The notes under the pieces were generated by a model. The model worked only from the letters and a program-made list of their open reading frames with translations. It searched no databases and was not told the DNA's origin. A DNA stretch of 64,000 nt from Altimarinus sp964500515 (GTDB lineage: Bacteria > Patescibacteriota > Gracilibacteria > BD1-5 > UBA6164), in NCBI GenBank assembly GCA_964500515.1, contig CAZCNE010000003.1, positions 1 through 64,000 on the forward strand, written 5' to 3'. Positions 1 to 11,300 of this stretch are shown here, piece after piece (position 1 is the first letter of the stretch; each line of letters starts with the position of its first letter). Position numbers and translations under genes: made by a program.

Positions 1-2
1 AT

Positions 3-191
3 ATGATAAGTGTTATATATAAACGGATTGATCAAAGTATAAGTTTTGAGTGGATGATAAACCCAGAAAAAGTAAGTCCTGCAGAGCTTTACAGCTACTA
101 CATAAGAACTTGGAAAGCGGATATCAAGACTATTTATTATGTGAGAAGTATGAGTCTGGAGGTTAAGGAGTGTGTGAGTTGTAGTGGGTAA
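3..191 (+). CDS. nrdA: C-terminal end of ribonucleotide reductase large subunit (partial)
   Basis: The gene runs in from outside the window and only its last 62 residues are visible. They contain the stretch KTIYYVRSMSLEV and end in ECVSCSG. A C-terminal Cys-x-x-Cys tail is what class I ribonucleotide reductase alpha subunits use to pass electrons from thioredoxin or glutaredoxin to the active site. The enzyme reduces ribonucleotides to deoxyribonucleotides in the cytoplasm together with NrdB, encoded downstream. The ATG at 3 is an internal methionine, not the start. The assignment rests on this tail and on nrdB lying about 600 bases downstream on the same strand. Confidence 0.8.
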   Translation: MISVIYKRIDQSISFEWMINPEKVSPAELYSYYIRTWKADIKTIYYVRSMSLEVKECVSCSG

Positions 192-212
192 ATTATTTGG
201 TAATTTTTATTT

Positions 213-611
213 ATGTTAAATAAATTAAAAATCAGCTTTGTTGTTATTATACTATTATTAATACTATATTTTGTACCTTTTTTCATTTTTATTTATATAA
301 TTATGATTATATTATATTTAAAGATTTACTATAATTCAAAAAATGTAGAAAAAAATTGATACTTCTGAGATGCAAAAATAATAGAATTAAATCAACTTTC
401 TGATTATGAAAATACTAAAGAATACTTTTATGATTTTATCTTGTTTTTTGACAACAATAAATATAAATTTGATACTTTTCCAGAAAAATTTATTAAAGAT
501 AAGAAAATTGGTGATAATATTAAAGTAAAGTATCTAATTACAAAAAAAGATAAATTATATCTTTTAGAAAATGACAAAGTTTTTAAAATTCCAGGAAAAA
601 TAGTTATATAA
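213..611 (+). CDS. Small membrane protein of unknown function in the nrd cluster
   Basis: A 132-residue frame read with TGA as glycine. Residues about 8-38 form one long or two short hydrophobic segments rich in Ile, Leu and Phe. A hydrophilic domain of about 90 residues follows, containing short beta-like stretches (KKIGDNIKVKYLI, KDKLYLLENDK) that could form a small beta barrel. I recognise no family. It begins 22 bases after nrdA and points the same way, so it is probably cotranscribed. Whether it has anything to do with nucleotide reduction is unknown. Confidence 0.65.
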
Positions 612-658
612 ATAAGAAATATAATTGAATTGAAATTTATCTATTAACTAACTTACTT

Positions 659-781
659 ATGCAAAATAAATGTTTTATGTGTTCTAATACTTCCGAGGAG
701 AAAGTTTTAGTGAAGATTGAAAAAGACTCTAAAGATGATTATGTTTGTGTGGCTTGTTTGCCACAAGTGATACATTGATAA
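659..781 (+). CDS. 40-residue double-CxxC mini-protein (zinc-ribbon-like)
   Basis: The frame encodes 40 residues starting MQNKCFMC and containing VCVACLPQVIHG before a TAA stop. The two Cys-x-x-Cys pairs, about 22 residues apart, are the minimal pattern for a zinc knuckle or a small redox protein. It lies between nrdA and nrdB on the same strand and begins 47 bases after the preceding gene, so it is likely part of the nrd transcript. A role as a redox partner or assembly helper for the reductase is a guess from position alone. The frame is short, but the paired cysteines make chance less likely. Confidence 0.55.
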
Positions 782-808
782 AAAAATATCCTATAATCCC
801 CTTTTCCT

Positions 809-2992
809 ATGACAAAAATAACTGCAAATCCTTTATTTAACCCGAGTTGAGATGACTTGGTTGAGAATAGAACTATAATAAAGTGAAATACTACTTGATT
901 GTTTCAGCTTACAAATACAAAATACTCTTGGGCAAAGAGCCTGTATCCTGTTATGATTGGTAACTTTTGGGTACCTGAAAAAGTGAGTTGACTTGGAGAA
1001 GATAGTGTGAGTTTTAAAAAAGACTTGAGTGAATGAGAACAAAGAGCTTATAAATGAATCTTGTCTTTTTTGATATTTTTGGATAGTATCCAGACTGTTA
1101 ATCTGCCAAATTTTAATGAATATATAACTGCTCCTGAAGTGAACTTAATTTTAGCAATTCAGGCTTATCAAGAAGCTATTCATTCTCAAAGCTATGCTAC
1201 AATCTTGGAAACTGTAGTTGATGGAAAAATCAGAGATGAGATTTATTATTTTTGGAGAGATGATAAAGTTTTACTTGATAGAAATAAATTTATTGGTGGA
1301 ATTTACCAAGATTTTATAGATAATCCTAATGAAAAAAATTTATTTCGTTGAATTATAGGAAATTATTTGCTTGAATGACTATATTTTTATAATTGATTTG
1401 CATTTTTTGATACACTTGCTGATCAAGCAAAAATGGTAGCAACAGATAGAATGATCAATTATATAAGAAGAGATGAACTTACTCATGTTACACTTTTTGC
1501 AAATATAATAAAAGAAATAAAAAAAGAATTTCCTAAAACTTATGATGAAAATCTTATACTTGAAATGATGGAAGAAGCAGTAAATGAAGAAATAAAATGG
1601 AGTAAACATATAATAGCTTGAAGTGTAATTGGTATGAGTGATACAAATATAGAAAATTATACTGTTTATACAAAATGAGCAGTAGATAATTTATTAAATA
1701 TTTCAACTTATGCTTTGATTAATTGAAAAAGAGTAAAACTTACACAAAAAATTAAAGACGAATATTTGGAAAAAATCAATGCTCTTTCAGGACAAGCTTT
1801 AAGAACTTTAGGACTTGCTTATAAGGAAAGTAAAACAAAATTAAAAAATGAAGATATAGAAAAAAATATGATTCTTGTTTGAATGATAGCAATGATTGAT
1901 CCTCCTAGGATAGAAGTAAAAGAATCAATTGATGAGGCAAAAAAAGCATGAATAGATGTTTTAATGATAACTTGAGATCATAAAAATACAGCTTTTGCTA
2001 TAGCAAAAAATTTAAATATTTCAAATAAATTAAGTGAAGTAATTACAGGAGAAGAAATTCAAAAAATGAATGACAATATATTAAAAAAGAGTATTAACAA
2101 GTATAAAGTTTTTGCTCGTGTATCACCAGACCACAAAGTGAGAATAGTCAGAGCTTTACAATCTCAAAATAAAATAATTGCAATGATTTGAGATTGAGTA
2201 AATGACGCTCCATCCTTAAGTGCTGCAAACATTTGAGTTTCTATGTGAAGTTGAACTGATGTTGCAAGATGAGCTGCTGAAATAATTCTTACTGATGATA
2301 ATTTCAAAACTATAGTTACTGCTATTAATTCTGGAAGAAATATTTATAATAATATAAAAAAATCAATAAATTTTTTACTTAGTAGTAATTTGTGAGAGGT
2401 TATAGCTATGTTTATAAGTGTACTCTTAGGTTTTCCGATGATTTTAACAGCTACACAATTATTGTGGATAAATTTGCTAACAGATTCTCTTCCTGCAATA
2501 GCTTTGTGAATGGAACCTTGAGACAGTGATGTAATGAAAGAAAAACCAAGAAACATAAAACAAAGTTTTTTTAATAATGAAAATACAAAAGAAATACTGT
2601 TTATTTGAATGCTGATTTGAATAACAACAATTATTGCCTTTTATATCTGATATAATAAATTTGAAATTTGAATTGATAAAGATTATGCAACAGAATATGC
2701 AAGAACAATGGCTTTTTTAGTTGTAATATCTGGACAATTAAGTCATGCTTTTTCTCTTCGTAATGATCACAAAACTATTTTTGAGTTATGATTTTTTTCA
2801 AATCTATATTTGGTTTGAGCAGTAATAATAGCCTTAGTTTTGCAAATTATTTTACTTTTTATTCCTGTACTTAGAAGCGCATTTTGACTACAACTTATTA
2901 ATTTACAAGATTTAATGATTGTTATTTGATTATGAATAATTCCGTTCATAATTATAGAGCTTAAAAAAGTAATATTTTCAAAAAATAAATAA
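809..2992 (+). CDS. Chimeric ORF: NrdB (residues 1-285) fused in frame to the C-terminal half of a P-type Ca2+-ATPase
   Basis: One uninterrupted frame of 727 residues joins two unrelated proteins. Residues 1-285 are a ribonucleotide reductase beta subunit, with the iron ligands in QEAIHSQSY and RRDELTHV but without the last 60 or so residues of the intact copy at 5546. From about residue 286 (YTVYTKGAVDNLL) it becomes a P2-type cation ATPase: nucleotide-binding domain, IGDGVNDAPS hinge near residue 460, MGSGTDVA, then about six transmembrane helices. The N-terminal membrane helices, actuator domain and DKTGT phosphorylation motif of the ATPase are missing, so transport activity is not expected. 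The boundary near 1662 sits at a short TTATAC match. Either a genomic rearrangement or an assembly chimera. Confidence 0.75.
1164..1662 (+). repeat. About 499-bp exact repeat, copy 1 (nrdB core)
   Basis: By eye this segment matches 5898-6396 base for base, at a constant offset of 4734. On the 5' side the two genes differ at many positions; on the 3' side they become unrelated. The block covers the middle of nrdB, including both iron-ligand motifs. Confidence 0.85.
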
Positions 2993-3078
2993 GTTCTAAG
3001 ATCGGTGTTTGCTTTTAAATATTTTTTGTATTTTTAAGATTTTCAATTATATTTGATTTATTAATTTTTTATAAAAAA

Positions 3079-3975
3079 ATGATGGAAAATATAATTGAAG
3101 TATCAAATTTTTCTAAATCTTTTGGTAAAATTAAAGCAATAAAAAATGTAAGTTTTGAAATAAAAAAATGAGAAATTTTTGCTTACTTATGAACAAATGG
3201 CTCATGAAAAACAACAACCATTAGAGCTCTTCTAAATATTTATAAAGCTGATTTCTGAACTTTAAAAATAAAAGGAGAACAATTTAATGAAGGTCTTTAT
3301 AACAAAATCTGATATTTACCAGAAGAAAGATGATTATATTTAGATGATAAAGTTTGAGATGTGCTTTTATATTTTGCTGAACTAAAATGATTAAAATGAG
3401 CTGAAGCCAAAATTGCAATAGAAAAATACTTAAAAAAAGTGTGACTTGAAGATAAGATAAATACAAAAATCAAAAAATTATCTTCAGGACAACAACAAAA
3501 AATTCAGTTTTGATTAGCTATACTTCATAATCCAGAAATCATAATTCTTGATGAACCGATGAAAGGTTTGGATCCACTAAATAGACAACTTTTTATAGAT
3601 ATGATTTTGGAAGAAAAAGAAAAATGATCGACAATTTTATTTAGTTCACATCAAATGGAAGATGTAGAAAAATTGACTGATAGTGTTTTGATACTAAAAA
3701 ATTGAGAAGTTTGAGTTTATGGAAAACTTGAAGAAGTAAAGAAAAAACACTGAAAAAATAGTATTAAAATTTATTATGAATGAAAATTTCCCAAAGAAGA
3801 AAAGTTATTTAATATTTCATCATTCAACAATAGCTATGTAGAGTTAACTGCAAATTCTTGAATAGATGAACAAAAAATTTTGAAATTTCTTATAAAAAAT
3901 GATTTAATTATAAATAAATTTGAAATCTCAGCCCTATCACTAAATGATATATTTATTTCAATAAATAAAAACTAA
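3079..3975 (+). CDS. ABC transporter ATP-binding protein (NatA/ABC-2 type)
   Basis: 298 residues, the usual size for a single-domain ABC ATPase of an ABC-2 exporter. Visible motifs are Walker A TNGSGKTT near residue 41, signature LSSGQQQK near 135, Walker B IIILDEP followed by MKGLDP, and the switch histidine in SSHQMED. Several of these glycines are TGA codons. The C-terminal extension of about 80 residues after the nucleotide-binding domain is typical of drug, antibiotic or sodium exporter subunits. Its stop overlaps the start of the permease gene by one base (TAATG), so the two are translationally coupled. The substrate cannot be deduced. A second ATG directly follows the first, leaving the start uncertain by one codon. 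Confidence 0.9.
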
Positions 3976-5204
3976 TGAAAAAAACTTTAATAGTAATTAA
4001 AAGAGAATTTTTAAGAAGTCTGAAAAAACCAATTTTTTGGATTTTAACTTTATGACTTCCAGTTTTTTATATAATAATTTTTTGATTAAGTGGATATTCT
4101 ACAAATAAAAGTATGCAAGAAATGGAAAAGAAAAATGAAGAAATTAAAAATATACTTATATATGATGAATCCAACACAATTACAAATTCTCAAAAAAACC
4201 AAAAAATAAAAATTGTTTCAAGTTATGATGAATGATTTAAAAATTTTTTAGAGAATAAAGCAGAAATTTTTGTTTATTATAAAAATGATTTTCCTGAAAC
4301 AAAAAAAATAAATTTATATGTTAACTCTGATTCTTTTGCAGATTCGTATTATTCAATTATCCAAGAAATTACAAAAACAGATATTTTTGAAACGATAAAT
4401 GAAAAACAAAAAGTAGAATTATATAATTCAAACTTTCAAATTGAAACAAAAAAATATAAAGATTGAAAAGAATTAGAATGATTTCAAAAAAAGATGTTTA
4501 TATGAATTATTTGAGCAAGTATATATTTTTTTATGATGATATTTTGAAACTCTATAATGCTTAATTCAATGATTGAAGAAAAAGGAAATAGAATGATAGA
4601 AATCATAGTTTCTACAATTGACTCTCTTAGTTTTATAGTATGAAAAATAATTTGATGACTACTTTTGGTGTTATTTCAATTATTGATAATTTTTCTTATT
4701 CCTTTAATAATTGCCTTAAATTTAGAAATAAATTTACCTTTTGATTTAAAATGAATTTTTTCAGAAGTAAATATTTTGGATTGGTTAAATATAATTTTTT
4801 ATGTAATTTCATGATTTCTTATATTTGCTTGACTTATGGTTGCTACTTGATCAGCTTGAAATAACCAAAAAGAAGCTTGAAGAATGTCTAGTATTTTTAT
4901 AATTTTATGAATTTTGCCAATTTATGTGGCTTGAATGATTATAGCAAATCCAAAATGACTTATTTCTTTAGTTTTTAGCTATTTTCCTATAACTTCTCCA
5001 ATGATTTTACTTTTTAGAAGCAGTATTGATGAATTTTATTTTGTAGAAAAATTTATAGCACCTTTTTTGGTAATTTTATATGTATTTATAAGTTTTTGGA
5101 TAGCAAAAAAAATGTTTGAAATGTGAGCTTTGGAATACTCAAAAAATATAGCTTGGAAAAGTTTATTTTGCAAAAAAGATAAAACATGAAAATGTAAGAA
5201 TTAA
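3975..5204 (+). CDS. ABC-2 type membrane permease (NatB-like)
   Basis: 409 residues. It has one N-terminal membrane helix, an extracytoplasmic loop of about 140 residues rich in Lys, Asn and Glu, and then about five hydrophobic helices. The stretch SMIEEKGNRMIEIIVST is the conserved amphipathic motif of the ABC-2 permease family (EEKENRT.EIL in NatB and YhaP relatives). It overlaps the upstream ATPase gene by one base and forms the membrane half of an exporter. The fold and partner are clear, the cargo is not. The gene ends in a short basic tail, followed by a repeat-rich spacer. Confidence 0.88.
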
Positions 5205-5545
5205 AATATCATTCCGACTGAAGTATAGGAATCTGTTCTATCCCCTTGATAAAGGGGGAAAAGGGGATTTTTCTATATTTTTTTTAAATTTTATTGTTGT
5301 TTCTTCAGAAATTAGTTAATCCTTTAAACGAAGTATTTATGCAAAGACAAATCTCTCGACTACATTTCATTTCGTTCGAGATGATACAAAGCATAAACAA
5401 AATAAAATTTGAAAATCTTAAAATTAAACTTTTTCTGTTTTTAAGAATTTATAGAAAAAATATTTAAATAATTTTTGAAGAAATATTTTCTATTGCAATA
5501 TTTTTTTCCTAAATATAATTTTATCATTATTATTAATTTAGTTTT
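5205..5545. repeat. Intergenic spacer with dispersed palindromic repeat modules
   Basis: I see no gene in these 341 bases. Three palindrome-like modules are present. At 5210-5233 ATTCC...GGAAT flanks GACTGAAGTATA. At 5242-5258 there is CCCCTTGATAAAGGGGG, followed by a second GGGG run. At about 5351-5385 TCTCGA and TCGAGA flank a 16-base spacer. The reverse complement of the middle module, AATCCCCTTnnCCCCCTTTATCAAGGGG, recurs at 20273 inside a coding gene and in part at 61066. The rest is AT-rich and probably holds the promoter of the second nrdB. Confidence 0.6.
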
Positions 5546-6583
5546 ATGACAGTTATAAAAAATCCTATATTTAACCCAAAATGAGATGATTTAATTGAAA
5601 ATAGAAGTATTATAAAATGAAATACTACCTGACTTTTTCAACTTAACAATAAAAAATACACTTGGGCAAGTAATCTTTATACAGTTATGATTTGAAATTT
5701 TTGGATTCCTGAAAAAGTTAGTTGACTTGGTGAAGATAGTGTTTGTTTCAAAAACGAATTAAATCCTTGAGAACAAAGAGCTTACAAATGAATTTTGTCT
5801 TTTTTAATATTTCTTGACAGTATACAAACTGTAAACCTACCAAATTTTAGTGATTACATAACTGCCCCTGAAGTAAATTTACTTCTTGCAATTCAAACTT
5901 ATCAAGAAGCTATTCATTCTCAAAGCTATGCTACAATCTTGGAAACTGTAGTTGATGGAAAAATCAGAGATGAGATTTATTATTTTTGGAGAGATGATAA
6001 AGTTTTACTTGATAGAAATAAATTTATTGGTGGAATTTACCAAGATTTTATAGATAATCCTAATGAAAAAAATTTATTTCGTTGAATTATAGGAAATTAT
6101 TTGCTTGAATGACTATATTTTTATAATTGATTTGCATTTTTTGATACACTTGCTGATCAAGCAAAAATGGTAGCAACAGATAGAATGATCAATTATATAA
6201 GAAGAGATGAACTTACTCATGTTACACTTTTTGCAAATATAATAAAAGAAATAAAAAAAGAATTTCCTAAAACTTATGATGAAAATCTTATACTTGAAAT
6301 GATGGAAGAAGCAGTAAATGAAGAAATAAAATGGAGTAAACATATAATAGCTTGAAGTGTAATTGGTATGAGTGATACAAATATAGAAAATTATACAAAA
6401 TGGCTAGCAAATCAAAGACTTACATTAATTTGAGTAAAACCTCTTTATCCTGAAGTTATTACAAATCCTTTCAAACATCTTGATAGACTTCAAGACAATA
6501 ATAGTGAAAAATGAAACTTTTTTGAATCAACAGTTACAAATTATACTCAATCAAGTTCTATGAAAGGATCTTGGGATTTTTAG
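5546..6583 (+). CDS. nrdB: Ribonucleotide reductase beta subunit (intact copy)
   Basis: 345 residues, a normal length for class I NrdB. The protein holds the metal cofactor that starts radical chemistry in NrdA during deoxynucleotide synthesis. Carboxylate and histidine ligand motifs are visible in QEAIHSQSYATILE and RRDELTHVTLF, and the C-terminal part (KPLYPEVITNPF) is complete, unlike in the chimeric copy at 809. TGA supplies glycines such as FNPKGDD and SGLGED. The first 350 bases differ from copy 1 at many positions, while 5898-6396 is identical to it. The gene ends just before a strong hairpin terminator. This is probably the functional nrdB, although it is not adjacent to nrdA. Confidence 0.93.
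5898..6396 (+). repeat. About 499-bp exact repeat, copy 2 (nrdB core)
   Basis: Partner of 1164-1662, with no difference seen by eye. In this copy the frame continues into the authentic nrdB 3' end (TATACAAAATGG). Confidence 0.85.
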
Positions 6584-6611
6584 TATGTAATATTTAAAAA
6601 TATTAATTTTA

Positions 6612-6648
6612 AAATGGTCTAACTAATAACTAGTTAGACCATTTTTTT
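6612..6648. terminator. Hairpin terminator after nrdB, shared with the convergent gene
   Basis: AAATGGTCTAACT and AGTTAGACCATTT form a perfect 13-bp stem with a 7-base loop, followed by a run of T on the plus strand. The stop codon of the minus-strand frame at 6630 lies inside the stem, so the hairpin serves both convergent genes. Confidence 0.9.
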
Positions 6649-7202
6649 ATACGACAAGCTTGAATTTCTTCTAATACTTTTTTCCTTTCTGATGAAGATT
6701 CGAATTGTTCGTAAAACTTAACAACAAGTTCATCATCTAAAAAGTCTGGATATATGGAACCAAATACAGTACTTCAGATAAAATAATTTGTAATTTGTTT
6801 TTTAGCAATTTTTTCCTTTAATTTTTTTGTAAAAGAAAAAATAAAAGCATTGCCAAAATCTTTTTTTTCATCATTAAAAATTTTCAAAGATATTTTGATT
6901 TGCTTTAGATTCCATCAAGATAACTTTAAAACAAACTTTAATGTTTCTTCTATATTTCAATGTACAATAAATCAATCTACTTTATTCATTTCAAAATTAA
7001 AAAGATATAAATCAACTAATTGTGCTATCCTCTATGAAACTGAGTGTGAAAATCATTGTTGTTGCATAATTTTATAAACTTACATTTTCACGTTATGAAA
7101 AATAGATTTTTCAATATTATTATCATATCAATTAGTAATTCAAATACTAAAGCTTGAAATAAAAATAATAAACACTAATAATCAAGAAATTATTTTTTTC
7201 AT
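6630..7202 (-). pseudogene. Probable broken secreted-protein gene with in-frame TAA and TAG
   Basis: Read from 7202 downwards, the frame opens with an apparent signal peptide (MKKIISGLLVFIIFISSFS), then meets TAA after residue 40 and TAG 18 codons later. It then continues in the same frame to the end at 6630. The last part could be translated alone from the ATG at 6989, giving 119 residues beginning MNKVDGFIVHGNIEETL. I recognise no family. Same-frame nonsense codons behind a plausible export signal suggest recent decay. The alternative is that only the 119-residue product is made and the signal-like stretch is chance. Confidence 0.5.
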
Positions 7203-7321
7203 AAAAAATATTTAATAAATAAGATGTTTATTGCAATAAAACAAATACATTATATTTTTTTTTGTAAAAACTTATTTTCAAAATATAATATTCACAATTG
7301 TTAAAAGTTAAAATTTATTAA

Positions 7322-8269
7322 ATGAAATTAATAGTTCAAATTCCCTGTCTCAATGAAGAAAAAACTCTTCCTTTAGTTTTGGCTGAAATACCAAAAAAAA
7401 TTGATTGAATTAGTGTGATTGAAACGATGATTATTGATGATTGATCAAGTGATAAAACTATAGAAATAGCAAAAAAACTTGGAGTAAATCATATAGTTAA
7501 ACATATATGAAATAAATGACTTTGAGTAGCTTTTAAATCTGGTCAAGAAAAAGCTTTGGAACTTTGAGCTGATATACTTGTAAATACAGATTGAGATAAT
7601 CAATATCCTTGAATTTACATTGCAGATTTAGTGAAACCAATTATTGATTGAAAAGCTCAAATTGTAATAAGTGATAGACAAACAAAAAAAATCAAACATT
7701 TTTCAGCTATAAAAAAATTTTTCCAATGGCTTTGAAGCTTACTTGTTAGGTTTCTTTCTTGAACAAAAGTTCCTGATACAGTAAGTTGATTTAGAGCTTA
7801 CAGTAAAGAAGCTCTTTTAGAATTGAATGTTTCTTCAAGATTTAGCTATGTTCTTGATACAATAGTTCAAGCTTGAGCAAAATGATTAAAAATTGAATCA
7901 ATTAAAATAAATACTAATCCACCAACTCGCCCATCAAGACTTTTCAAATCTATTTGACAACATATGATAAAATCTCTCGGAAATCTTTTTAGAGTTTATA
8001 GTATGTATAATCCATTAAAAATTTTTTCTATTTTAGCTAGTCCTTTTTTGATTATTTGAATTATTTGAATAATTAGATTTCTTTACTTTTACTATCTAAA
8101 TCCTGTAAATACCTGAAAAATTCAATCACTTTTACTTTCTTGAGTTTTTTTAATTATAGCTATTCAATTTTTAGCTTTGTGAATTATATGAGATTTAATA
8201 GCAAAAAATAGAAAATTGATTGAAGATAATTTGTATTACACAAAGAAAAATTATTTTGAAAAAAAATAA
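7322..8269 (+). CDS. Family 2 glycosyltransferase, polyprenyl-phosphate sugar transferase type
   Basis: 315 residues. The N-terminal GT-A domain has IPCLNEEKTLP, the nucleotide-sugar site MIIDDGSSDKT, and the metal-binding NTDGDNQYPG near residue 95. Two or three C-terminal membrane helices follow residue 230. This layout is that of dolichol/undecaprenyl-phosphate mannosyl- or glucosyltransferases, which load a sugar from a nucleotide donor onto a lipid carrier at the inner face of the membrane. Many glycines, including one in the DGSS motif, are TGA. It stands alone between a small broken gene and a large surface protein gene, so it may serve surface glycan or glycoprotein synthesis. The specific sugar is unknown. 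Confidence 0.88.
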
Positions 8270-8336
8270 AAATTATTTTGACTTTTTTGATTTTTTTATA
8301 TAATTCGTATATAAAATATTTTTAATTTACTTGCTT

Positions 8337-11300
8337 ATGTCTAGTAAATTTATATCATTTTTATCGCTTTCTTTCTTTGTTTTTTCAAACTTTTTTTCTT
8401 GTTTTGCCCAAGATTCTTGAACTTGAGAAATCATATCAACAAATTCTTGATCTATTCAATCATGATCAATTATACAATCACAAACTTGAAATTTAATTGA
8501 TAATTTATTCGAAACTTGAAGTATTTCTTCTGAAACTTGATCAGAAAATATAGTTACAGAAATTCCTGAAATAATTATAAACTTTCAAAATCCAAGTTAT
8601 TTAATTGATAAAGATCAAATTCTTGAGTCGTATCACTGTGATACAAATAAAGATGAGTGTAAAGTAAATTTTAAAATTGAAATTGATGAAAAAATTTATG
8701 CTTGTGAAAATAATTTTTCTTTTATAACTTGAGAAGAAGAAAAATGCAATCCAAATACAATTATTTTTCCTTCTTGAACTAGTCAAGTAAAATTTAAAAT
8801 ATATGAAAAATTAAATTCAAATAATTTTAAAGAAAAAATAATAAATATCATAAATGAAAAAAATAATCCTGAAAATGATTCAGGAAATTCTTGAAGTTTG
8901 GAAGATTCATGAAATCCTTTTTCAAATTCAGGAAGTCAAGATAATAGTTGAGAAATTTTAGAAATTCCAGATGTAGAAATAGAAATTCAATCTTGACTTG
9001 AAAAAAGTGATGAAATATACTCTTGTAAAAATCTTGATTGTAAAGTTAATCTTAATCTTGAAAATATTTTTACTTGAGCTTATGATTTTAAAAATTATGC
9101 TTGTGAATGGAACTTCTGATCTTGAACTTTTTCTAGTTCTTGAATTCAAAATAAATGTAATCCTTCTTATGTAAGTTTTGGAACTTGAAATCACGAAATT
9201 ATCGCCAAAGTTTTTGAAAAAAATAATACTCTCAATTTCAAAACTTGAAGTTTAAGTTTTGTTAATGGAATAAATATACAAACAATTTGAGAAGCAGAAA
9301 ATAATTGATCTTGAAATATAAATGATTGATCAAATACTTGAAACTTAGAAATTCCAGATGTAGAAATAGAAATTCAATCTTGACTTGAAAAAAGTGATGA
9401 AATATACTCTTGTAAAAATCTTGATTGTAAAGTTAATCTTAATCTTGAAAATATTTTTACTTGAGCTTATGATTTTAAAAATTATGCTTGTGAATGGAAC
9501 TTCTGATCTTGAACTTTTTCTAGTTCTTGAATTCAAAATAAATGTAATCCTTCTTATGTAAGTTTTGGAACTTGAAATCACGAAATTATCGCCAAAGTTT
9601 TTGAAAAAAATAATACTCTCAATTTCAAAACTTGAAGTTTAAATTTTGTTAATGAAATAAATATTCAAGATAATTGAGAATGAGAAAATAATTGGTCTTG
9701 AAGTACTAATTCGTGAGATTTAATATTGCCAAATATAAAAATAAATTTTCAATCTCCTAGTTATTTACTAGAAAAAGAATTTGAAAAAAACGAATATTTT
9801 TGTGATAAATCAAAAAAAGATTGTAAAGTTAATTTTGATTTAAGTGAAAGTTTTTCATGATTTACAGAAAAAAATTATATTTGTGAAATAGATTTTTGAT
9901 TTGATGATGAAAAAAGTGATAAATGTAATCCAAATACCATTATATATCCTAAATGATCACATATAGTGAATTTTATAATTTTTGAAAAAAATAATTTAAA
10001 AAACTTTATTAAAAAAGAAATAATTATAAATAACCTTGATAAAATTCCAGAAAATTCAAATTTAATGCTTAATCTAAATAAAGATGAAAGAAATATAATT
10101 ATGCAATCAGGAGCTAAACAAATTTGAGAAAATTATTATATTTGTAATGATGAAATATGTAAAATAAACTTAAATTTTAGCAAAAAAAAGTGAGAAATTT
10201 GTAAATGGGATTTTTGAAATGCAAATTTTAAAGAAAAATATAGAGAAACTTGCAATCCTTGATTTGTGTATTTTTGAATTTGAGAACACAATATTTATCT
10301 ACAGGTTTTTGATGAAAGTTTATGAAATTACAAAGAATTTAGATTAATACTAAAAAATAATTTTTTAGAAGAAAGAAGAGTCTTGCCTTTTAGTGGGAAA
10401 ATTAAAGTTCAATGAAAATTATCAAAAAATAAAGAATTATCAGAAAATAAGCTTATTTGTAAAAATTCCAAAACTTGTAGTATTAATTTTATAGCTGAAT
10501 TCAATAAAGAGTTAAATAAAAAAAGTTTAAACTTTTATTGGGATTTTTGAAATGGAAAAAATTTTAATTGATATAATCCAAAAACTATAAGTTATTTTCC
10601 TTGAGAATATGTAATAACACTAAAAATTAGTGATAATTATTGACTTCAAGAAGAAACATATTTTTTCGTTGAAGTTGATGAAAAAGAAGAAAATTTGGAT
10701 TTTATAAACACTGATATTATAAACTATATAAAATTAAAAAATGCTTATCCAAATCCAAAAAAAGATGAAAGCGAATATATAATCATAAAAAATAATTATT
10801 TTTTACCAATTAATCTAAAATGACTTCAGATTGATGATGTAATTTGAAGTGGAAGCAAAGCTTATAATTTTAAAAAAAGTTATTACTTATTCCCTTTTCA
10901 AAGCAAAAAATTATATAAAAATGACACAAAAATAAACCTAAATAATTCATATGATGAGATAAATTTAGTTTATAATGATAAAATTATAGATAAAATTGAA
11001 TGGAATTTCAAAACTAAAAAATCTATGATTTTATCTAAAAATAATTCCATAAATTATAGTTTTAATTTAAAAGAAGAAATTAATTCTCGGCAAGAAAAAA
11101 TTAATAAATCTTATCAAAAAGAACAATTAAAAGAATTTAATAATTTAGTAAAAGAAATTTTAAAAGAACCTAAAAATAACAAAACAAAAACTAAAAAATC
11201 TAAAAAAGAAAAGCAAGAAAAAATTATAACTTATAAAACTTCTAAATTAAAATCTGGTTTAAAACTAACTTGAAATACATTTCCAAACTCAGAAATTAAT

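Noticed and set aside
1379..1609. Minus-strand frame of 76 residues, duplicated at 6113-6343
   Set aside because: It is the antisense of the identical nrdB core. Its duplication simply follows the repeat, and its Phe/Tyr/Ile-rich composition is that of AT-rich antisense.
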